Shown here in pieces: positions 55,835 through 64,000 of a stretch of 64,000 bases of DNA. A program made the translations under genes and the position numbers. Source of the DNA: Endothia cerciana (lineage: Eukaryota > Ascomycota > Sordariomycetes > Diaporthales > Cryphonectriaceae); the NCBI GenBank assembly GCA_026119935.1, contig JALRMH010000001.1, forward strand, positions 2,232,001 to 2,296,000, written 5' to 3'. Position 1 is the stretch's first letter, and each line of letters starts with the position of its first letter. The notes beneath the pieces were generated by a model. It was not told the origin of the DNA. It saw only the letters and a list, made by a program, of their open reading frames with translations, and made no database searches.

Positions 55835-57074
55835 ATGGCCGACCGATCTGATATCCACCTATGTGAGACTACCCGTCTCCGCAGTTGATTCAGGCTGGCT
55901 GACTTCCTTGTAGACACAACCGGGACTCCGAACGGCATCAAGGTGTCGATCCTCCTCGAGGAGCTTGGGTTGTCTTACCAGGTCAGACTCCGTGGGCTTC
56001 GCAGGCGCAGGTGGCATCAATTAACCACGAAATAGACTACGGCTATCGACTTAGCCAAGAATACGCAGAAAGTCAGGCAATAAAAACACCGCCCCCCCCC
56101 CCCTCCCGGCGGCGGAAGCTCAGTGACTGACTCATCATCAGGAGGACTGGTTTCTCGAGATCAACCCCAATGGCAGGGTAAGACCTCGAATGTCAGGTCG
56201 GAATTGATCAGGAAAGCAGCACAACTGAATATTCGACCTTTAGATCCCGGCAATGACCGACAAGTTCACAGATGGCTCAACCATCCGCCTGTTCGAGTCC
56301 GGATCGATCATGCAGTACCTTGTCGACAAGTACGACACGGACCACAAGGTCTCGTATCCTCGTGACTCCAAGGAGTACTATGAGGTGAACAACTGGGTAG
56401 GGCGCCGTACATGTTCCTTTGGCAGTTTTTTCACCCAGGTGCTGACCGATTTCTGCAGCTTTTCTGGCAGATGGGAGGCCTCGGACCCATGCAAGGACAA
56501 TCCAACCACTTCACCCGATATGCGCCCGAGAAGATTCCATATGGGATTTCCCGCTACCAGAATGAGACTCGTCGTCTCTGTAAGTACTAGTTCCTCGGTT
56601 CCTGTGGTGCTCTCTCTCGCTTCTTACAGCCCCTTTCTCGAATAAAGCACTTTCAGCTCCGCAGTAGGCTTCTAACGCTGAGCAGACCGTGTCATGGATA
56701 CCGCTCTCGCCAAGTCCACGTCGGGATTTCTTGTGGGTGATAGGGTTACCATCGCTGATATCAGTTGCTGGGGGTGGGTTGCGTCGGCCAGTAAGTCTCC
56801 AGCCTTGGCTGTACCAATCGTGGGTTTGAATACCCGGGCTGACCGTTTCATCTCGCAAACAGAATGGGCTGGCGTGGACATTGACGAGTTCCCCAACCTG
56901 AAGGCCTGGCTGTACAAGCTTCTCGAACGCCCGGGCTTCGAGAAAGGCCGCCATGTGCCAACACCGCATAATGCTTTCGAGACCGCCAAGCTGAGCGAGG
57001 AGGAGCTGGATGCGAGGGCGGCGAGCGCCCGGGGCTGGGTGCAGTCTGGCATGAAGGAGGATGCTAAGAAATGA
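55835..57074 (+). CDS. Glutathione S-transferase (fungal Ure2/GTT-like)
   Basis: Cytosolic enzyme conjugating glutathione to electrophiles. Eight exons: 55835-55862, 55914-55981, 56036-56071, 56142-56177, 56244-56396, 56459-56579, 56686-56790 and 56863-57074, together 252 aa. The thioredoxin-like N-domain reads IHLYTTGTPNGIKVSILLEE, AIDLAKNTQKEDWFLEINPN, and the GSH-binding LFESGSIMQYLVDKYDTDH. The all-helical C-domain has LFWQMGGLGPMQGQSNHFTR, GFLVGDRVTIADISCWGW and WAGVDIDEFPNLKAWLYKLL. It ends GMKEDAKK. Two exons are only 36 nt. Several introns have CTGAC or CTAAC branch sites; intron 3 includes a C-run. The last intron (72 nt) is in frame but breaks the homology if retained. Confidence 0.93.
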
Positions 57075-58097
57075 GGGGGGGGGGGTGGATGATGGCTCTG
57101 GTTGTGCAGGGCCAAAGACCTGGGTTTGTCCGTCGAGTTCACAGTAGTAGCATTCTCTAAATCGGAAGACTCCTCAAAGACGGATCAGGACCAGTCCGAA
57201 GTCATTGAACGTCATGAGCGTGTAGCAGGGATAAGATGTCACACCTGAAATCTGCTCGCCATCTCCCGGCTTGAACACTGACAAGACCACATCACATACA
57301 ACCAAAAAACATCATAGCACAGGAAATCATCCTATGGATGATCACGCCACAAAGACCTTGGGGGTTATAATTCTGCCAGCTGTCAATATTCCTCAGTTGT
57401 GACATCGTCTTGTGCCCACTACCTAAGTAGGTCCTCGATAGCCTTCCACAGCAGGAGATCGATCGACTTGACCGTACAATAGGGAAGAACAAGGCAGTAG
57501 TTCTGCAAAGGCTGAGTAACCTGAAGAGACAAGTTTATCGGCTCGCAGAGACTCATGATAGGCTGCCTAGTCATCAGCCCATGGTCCAGTAACTCTCGGC
57601 AATGTGTTCGAGCCAAGGCGATAGTATATGTGCATCGCAGTGTCTGTACCTTTTGGAAGGGTTGTTTGACATCCAATTTCGCTGGGCCTTTGAGTCTTGC
57701 GCAACCCCCAATGCGCTGCCGGGAAATCAGGGTTTGGGAATACCGAGAGGGTGAAGGTGAAGCTGAAGTTCCTACTTCCAGGACATTCGGATGACCAGAG
57801 CGATAGTGTTGTACATTCTTCTGAGGTCTCCTGACTTCAAGGGCTGAGTGGGGTGAGTCCAAGTCGACAGGGTCTGCCCATGAGTGCCGAGGTGAGGCAA
57901 TACTGTGGTACGTAGTGTGTGGAGTGGCGCTAAGACCAAACCTGCAGTTGCTTAGTCACGAGAGGCGTCACTTAGCTCCTGGCCCAGTTGTTTCGATGGT
58001 TGAGCTCGCCAAAAATCTCCAACGTCGCAACTTCAAACCACAGCCGATCCACCGACGCTCATCAACCACAACCGCACAAATCTGTAGGAGCGCCAAG
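57075..58097. other. Intergenic between GST and BBP
   Basis: About 1 kb; a G-run just after the GST stop. A 147-aa minus-strand frame (57419-57862) has no recognisable features and is not called. Confidence 0.5.
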
Positions 58098-60230
58098 ATG
58101 TCGTGGAGAAACCAAGGGATCACCGGTTCCAACAACATTCCCTTGGGAAAGTCTCGCAGATTCGGTGGTGATGCAGACAACAAGGATGAGGATGACCGCA
58201 GGTCTGCACCCAGCGATGACTATTCCAATGGCCCCGACCGCGACCTGAAGCGCGGTCGCAGCCCTGAGCCCCGTGAGTATTACAGCCCACCATTGCATGA
58301 TGTCGATCCAGTGCTGACTCCCATCTAGGAACTGATGCAGATGGCCCTCGCCGCCGCAAGAAGCGCAACCGATGGGGTGATGCCTCCGAGAACAAGGCCG
58401 CGGGGCTTATGGGCCTCCCAACCGCAATTGTCGCAAACATGACCAGCGAGCAACTTGAGGCATACACTCTGCATCTTCGAATTGAGGAAATCAGCCAAAA
58501 GCTCAAGATCGATGATGTCGTGCCTGCCGATGGCGACAGGTAAGCAGTCCCTCCATTGCCTTGGCGGCCACTTCAAGAACATCACTGACAGGAGTCACCC
58601 ACAGATCGCCCTCGCCTGCTCCTATGTACGACAACCATGGTCGTCGTGTCAACACCCGAGAGTATCGATACCGAAAGCGCCTAGAGGACGAGCGGCACAA
58701 ACTGATCGAGAGGGCGATGAAGACGATTCCTAACTATCACCCACCCCAGGACTACAGGCGACCCACCAAGACCCAGGAGAAAGTCTACGTGCCGGTCAAT
58801 GACTATCCGGAGATCAATTTCAGTATGATTGCTAACCCTCTAACCTCTCTAACCATATCACAATCCCCCGCAGTTTGGCGAGTTCCTAGACCTCGCTCAA
58901 TAGCAGCATTGTTTCGCAGGCTCGTGTCACTGATCGAACCGTGCTCCCAACTTCTGTTCTTCTGATGACGATACTAACACTTAGCTCTCCTCGTTTCAAG
59001 TTGGCTTACTCATCGGTCCCCGTGGCAACACTCTGAAGAAAATGGAGACCGAATCGGGCGCAAAGATTGCCATTCGTGGCAAGGGCTCCGTCAAGGAGGG
59101 CAAGGGCCGCTCTGATGCAGCTCACGCCAGTAACCAGGAAGAAGATCTGCACTGTCTGATCATGGCCGACACTGAAGAGAAGGTCAACAAGGCCAAGAAG
59201 TTGATCCACAACGTGATCGAGACCGTAGGTCCCCTCCCTACTGCTTTCCCGTCTTGGACATCGATAGGCTGACTCTCACAGGCTGCTTCGATCCCCGAAG
59301 GCCAGAACGAATTGAAGCGTAACCAGTTGCGTGAGCTCGCCGCCCTCAACGGTACCCTTCGTGACGACGAGAACCAGCAATGCCAGAATTGCGGCCAGAT
59401 CGGACACCGCAAGTACGACTGTCCTGAGAAGCAGAATTTCACCGCTAGCATCATCTGTCGCGTGTGCGGTAACGCTGGTCACATGGCTCGCGACTGTCCT
59501 GACAGACAACGAGGCCAAAACTGGCGCAACGATGGACCTGGTGGTCGCCCGCCGCCGGCACGCATCGGGGGAGGAGAGGCTGATGCCGATTATGAGGTAA
59601 GTCCTCTTGGGCCGGGTGCAGCCTGACCTGACAGGAGCTGGTTACTAACAATACCTCCAGCAATTCATGGCAGAGCTTGGTGGCGGCGCGGCGCCTGCGC
59701 GCATTGAGGCCGGGCCTGGATCGCATTCTAATGGAGACGCCAAGCCGTGGCAGCGAGGCCCCACGGGAGGTCCTGCTCCCTGGCGCAACCGCAACCAAGA
59801 TCGCGATCATCACGACGGTGGTGACCGTGGCAGTGGGCCCAGCGGCGGTCCTGCTCCTTGGGCTCGTGACCGTCGCGAGCGGAACCACGACAACCACGGA
59901 GGCGACAGCTACTACGGTGGCCATCATAACAACCAGGGCTATGGAGGCCCCGCTGCCCCAGGAGCGGCGCCTTGGCACCAGGCTCCTGCCGCCCCCCCCG
60001 GGGCTCAACCTTACGGAGGCTACCCCGGCGGCTATCCAGGCTTCTCGTCGATGGGTGCCCCTCCTGGGCTCGGAGCTCCTCCCGCGCCTCCTGCTGACAA
60101 CCTGACTGCTCTGATCCAGCAGTTTTCTGGGGGTGCTTCGGCGCCTCCGCCTCCGCCACCGCCATCGGACAGCGCGCCTCCGCCACCCCCCGGCGATCAG
60201 CCGCCGCCACCTCCCCCTCCAGGTGCTTAG
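58098..60230 (+). CDS. msl5: Branchpoint-bridging protein BBP/SF1
   Basis: Nuclear splicing factor that binds the intron branch site in the commitment complex and contacts Mud2/U2AF65. Six exons: 58098-58272, 58329-58539, 58605-58822, 59001-59224, 59282-59596 and 59661-60230, giving 570 aa. The U2AF-contact region has RRRKKRNRWGDASENK with the helix-hairpin following. The KH/QUA2 domain (about 195-280) includes FIGLLIGPRGNTLKKMETE and SGAKIAIRGKGSVKEGKG. Two CCHC zinc knuckles follow: CQNCGQIGHRKYDC (about 309-322) and CRVCGNAGHMARDC (about 335-348). The C-terminus is Gly/Pro-rich, ending in poly-Pro runs as in fungal orthologues. Intron 3 is long (178 nt) and holds a competing CCGCAG. Intron 5 has a TACTAAC branch site. 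Confidence 0.95.
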
Positions 60231-61279
60231 GCAGGGCACACCACCTACTGCGACAAAAGTCTCAGAACTGACACAGATCACCGGACTACACGGACTTCTA
60301 CTTCTGCTCATCTAGGCCGACTTAGCTTACCGACAGGAAGGACGACGCGGGATCTCTCAGCTTAGCACGACTTTGACAGCAATGACAGACTGACAGCTCG
60401 ACGGCGCAGAGGATTTACTGACTGTAAGATAGGTAGCTTCTACTAATAGAACAAAATACCAAACCTCAGTGATCCTGGCATGGTGTCGGTCTGTTGATGT
60501 AGAATTCACCTCGATTCTCCGTTGTACATACGCCTTTACACAGCGGCACTATGCGCATCTGAACGCAACAGTACGGCCATGAGTCCCATGTAGAGATGGA
60601 TGTTGTAACCCCTCCACCCCCCCCCCCCCCGGGGGGAAATCGCAATTTTGACATAAATCGCCCACTGCCTCTCCATATGTGTCCCTGGCAATCCATGAAT
60701 GCCTACAGCGATCCGTCGTTGGCAGCGGATGTCCGTTAGAGCTCGGGCCGCGGACTTGGCTCCAGGCATTCACTAACACACTCTGAGGCACTGCATGCGG
60801 GAAGCGCGGGGCAGCTTCAGGTTGAGGGGATGACGCCAGCCATCTCGTCATGTGTCGAGACTTCCACTAACGCTTGGGTTTGACAAGAATGAGCAGATGT
60901 TTCTGATTTACGCCTGCTCAATAACACAACAACCTTCTCGTGCGTATCGATCAGCCCATCGACTCACAACCCTCTCTTGTTCTCTGCATCTTTCTTGTCG
61001 CACCTAGATCCCTGCACTCAGGGCATCACCGTTATCCGGCCGGCGAAGGCCCGCCTCGATCCAACCACCTAGGTAACTGCTCGGACGATTTGTGCACTGC
61101 CGCCCGCTCACGATATCCTGATGTGTCACCGTCACTGATCGCGGAGGATCTCGAACCGGCGCAGGACCTGTATCGGCCCGTGATCGCTACTGTACTTGGG
61201 GGTTGCCTCATAACAACGCACCTTGGAACGGGGGGTCTTGTGCAATCCACAATTATCCCTGCCGGTCTCGACAGCCAGG
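60231..61279. other. Intergenic between BBP and PFF1
   Basis: A C14 run abutting a G6 run (60617-60636) forms a short perfect palindrome. No gene is supported; the distal part is the PFF1 promoter. Confidence 0.5.
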
Positions 61280-64000
61280 ATGAATCCATTCGCCTTCAGA
61301 CCTGTTCAGGTCACAGTACTCACCACTGTTGTCTATCTGGCCCTGCTCATACCTCTCATCATCCTTAATGAGACCGTCCCGTCGCCACCGTCGACTGCGA
61401 CCCCCTACACTGGCATCAACCTCACTGAGGCCTGGCTTGATCTGGCCACTCTCACCCAGGGCTACCACCCCTACAACAGCCACAAGAATGACGAGGTCCG
61501 GACCTGGCTCCTGCTGCGCATTCAGCAGATCCTCGAGGGGAACGGGGCCGACTGGGTCACTGAGACGACCCTTGGCAAACAGCCGTGAGGAATTTTCCGC
61601 AGGAGACACCATCTCCAAGACTTGAGATGCTAAAGGCAGCGTGCTAGGTCGAACTACCCGGTTAAAGGCCTGGGACCATCGAGCACCACTGAAGAGGAGC
61701 AGGCTCACGATGTCACCGTGTTTAATGATCTCATGTCCAACGTGACCATGTCCTTCAGCGGTCAACCCGGGTCACCAGTGTCTAGCGTCGCCGCGTACTT
61801 TGAGGGGACCAATGTGCTCGTCTACATCCGTGGTACCGAGGACGAGGAGGGAGAGTGGTGGAAGAAGAGGAACAACCGCCGAAAGCTGCCGATTGGCGGG
61901 GGTGGTGTTCTGGTCAACGCACACTATGATTCGTAGGAGGGTCCTTCTACATCTCTATTTGAACTGCTCTAACACCTAAACAGTGTCTCAACTGGGTTTG
62001 GCGCGACTGACGATGGTATGGGCGTCGTCACCGTACTTCAGCTCATCAAACACTTCACCACTGCCGGGAACCAACCCAAGCATGGGGTTGTGGCCCTGCT
62101 CAACAACGGCGAAGAGGATTTCCTCTATGGGGCTCGAGCTCTCGGCAACAGCCCGCTGCTGCCCTTCGTCCACACATTCCTCAACCTCGAGGGCGCTGGC
62201 GCTGGCGGTCGCGCGATCCTGTTCCGTAGTACTGACCAGCAGGTTATGAGCGCCTACTCGAAGACGCCTCATCCCTTCAGCTCCGTTATAGCCTCCGACG
62301 CCTTCGGCTTGGGCGTCATCAAGAGCCAGACTGATTTCGTCGTCCTTCACGGCGTCTACGGTCAGAGGGGCCTTGACCTGTCCTTTTTCCAACCTCGGGC
62401 GAGGTACCATACCCAAGACGATGACCGAAAGCACACAAGCCGCGCCAGCCTCTGGCACATGCTGTCGTCAGCTGTTATCACCATGCGTGACCTCTCCAGC
62501 AGGGAATTCGGCGGCGACAGAGCAGACGGCGACACGAGCAAGGTACCCAACGGCAACGGGAGCAGCGGCGTCTGGTTCGACCTCTTTGGGAGCAGTCTCG
62601 TTCTGTTTAACCTCAGAGGGATGTTCGCGTGGTCGCTTACACTGCTGATCGCCACACCTCTTATCCTGATCCTGTTGACGTACTTGGCCCAGAAGAAGGG
62701 CAAATACTACTTTTTCTCGGGCAAGGTCAGCATCTATGAGCACCCTGGCCCTAGCCCGAGTGATTACGAGCGTGTCAACACTGGTGGTTTGAGAGGGATC
62801 ATCCGCTTCCCTCTTGCCCTTGTCGTGTCTGGAGCGTTGGTCTTTGGCGGAGCGTTTCTGCTGCGGAAGGTGAATCCTTACATTGTGCACAGCAGCAAGT
62901 ATACTGTGTAAGTAGTAGTGAGACTTAACAAACTGTCATAGCCTGCGTTCTTTTTCATGCTGACTCGAGTGCAGATGGGCAATGTCTGTATCGCTGGCCT
63001 ACTTTTCGTTCTGGTGCATCATGAGGGGCGCGGACGCCGCGAGGCCGAGCGCCCTGCACCGAGGCTACGCCAACATTTGGTTGTTCGCGGTTGGATGGGC
63101 AGTTCTGGTGGTAGTCACCGTTTTTGAGGATCGATTTTCAATCGCCTCCGGGTACTACGTCGTCTTCCTCCATTCGGCGCTCTTTTTGACTACCCTCATA
63201 TCTCTTTCAGAGCTATTTGCCTTGCCGGCGAAGAAGGCGTGGGGCCAGGAATATCGAGCCGACCACGAGGGGCTGATTGGCGACCAGTCTGGGATTAACG
63301 CGGACTCCATCATTGCTCCGAGTCCTGGCGAGGTAGACGGGGCTGGTCCTGATGAAGACGAAGGCGACGAGGCAGAGAGGGAACCTGCCAACGCGACAAC
63401 GCCTCTTCTTGGTAGACCAAGTCGTGGGGATGGGGAGAATCGGACGACATTTGCCACGACATACCGACGCTCTATTGCCGCGCTGACCGATGCTACGACG
63501 AAGCAGCGAGATCTTGGCAAGGACTCCGGCGCTTTTGGCGAAGAGCAGCCTTGGTCCAATGCTCTTCCTACGTGGACATGGTTGCTCCAGTTTTTGGTCC
63601 TTGGCCCCTTTATGACCATACTCGCGGCTCAGACCGGACTGATGCTCACAGACGCCACAAATCAAACCGGTACCGACGGTTCGAATGCCTTGACGCCGTA
63701 CTTGGCTGTTGCGCTCTTCAGCATGCTGCTCATCTTGCCTCTGATGCCTTTCATGCATCGTATCACACACCACATTCCCATTTTTCTTCTCTGCATCTTC
63801 ATCTTCACATTAGTGTACAACCTCACGGCTGCACCCTTCTCATCGGCCAACAGGTACAAGGCTTTCTGGCAGCAGACGGTGAACCTGGATACGGGAGTTT
63901 CCACTGTCAAGTTTGGTGGCATAGAGGAGCATCTGCGCCTCATCATCGCAGAACTTCCTTCTGCGGCAGGAAAGGTAGTCGATTGCCATGATTCGACAAC
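61280..64000 (+). CDS. pff1: Vacuolar membrane protease PFF1 (M28 family), 3' end outside window
   Basis: Multi-pass vacuolar metalloprotease. Exons so far: 61280-61584, 61648-61932, 61984-62907 and 62975 onward, still open at 64000. The N-terminal signal-anchor is MNPFAFRPVQVTVLTTVVYL. The lumenal M28 domain shows the zinc-ligand segments VLVNAHYDSVSTGFGATDDG and LLNNGEEDFLYGARAL, then FLNLEGAGAGGRAILFRS and YHTQDDDRKHTSRASLWHML. Transmembrane helices follow (AWSLTLLIATPLILILLTYL, FPLALVVSGALVFGGAFLL and several in exon 4, including TWLLQFLVLGPFMTILAAQ). An acidic loop (PDEDEGDEAERE) lies between them. Fungal PFF1 is about 950-1050 aa; roughly 850 codons are present. The missing C-terminus is due to the window edge. 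Confidence 0.93.

Noticed and set aside
57419..57862. 147-aa minus-strand frame
   Set aside because: No recognisable motif, no codon bias, no splice partner.

Overview
The window is nuclear DNA of a filamentous ascomycete, most likely a Sordariomycete. The protein-coding genes carry short GT-AG introns (about 50-200 nt) with CTAAC or CTGAC branch sites. Several proteins are fungus-specific: a Zn2Cys6 regulator, a GH76 wall mannanase, an Ams2/Spt21-type GATA protein and Alb1. The surroundings are GC-rich with one small AT-rich, RIP-like island near 22.4-22.8 kb. I rebuilt the exon structures by eye from splice sites, reading-frame phase and recalled protein families. For every gene called complete, the exon lengths sum to a multiple of three.

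Layout, left to right. 1-7 kb: translation factor eIF3b (-) and chaperonin subunit CCT2 (+). 7-11 kb: a gene-poor stretch with AT and homopolymer repeats. 11-17 kb: an orphan gene with a frame break, a TIGR04076-like gene broken by one base, a Zn2Cys6 transcription factor (-) and a cytidine-deaminase-fold enzyme (-). 17-23.4 kb: low-complexity DNA with a long G-run/C-run foldback, Mediator subunit 19 (-), and an AT-rich relic. 23.4-34 kb: a SET/NAP histone chaperone, a GH76 mannanase, dihydroxyacetone kinase, and SmD2 (-) divergent from a 3-hydroxyisobutyryl-CoA hydrolase (+). 34-45 kb: Spt21/Ams2-like GATA protein, RPA3 (-), and a divergent pair of mitoribosomal proteins, mL38 (-) and uL4m (+). 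45-54 kb: a repeat-rich intergenic stretch, a Cys-rich membrane protein, a second membrane protein with a frame switch, Alb1 (-) and a methyltransferase. 54-64 kb: an initiator tRNA-Met gene (-), a glutathione transferase with seven introns, branchpoint-binding protein BBP/SF1, and the 5' part of vacuolar protease PFF1, which runs off the window.

Most genes are housekeeping (translation, protein folding, splicing, transcription, mitochondrial translation) and do not form a metabolic cluster.

The standout observation is the initiator tRNA-Met gene at 54274-54404 (-). It is interrupted in the D-stem, not at the canonical 37/38 position, by a 59-nt element that looks like an mRNA-type spliceosomal intron: GTGAGT donor, CTAAC branch site, TAG acceptor. 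Removing it exactly yields a 72-nt initiator tRNA with every expected hallmark. A Pol III T5 terminator lies 10 nt downstream.
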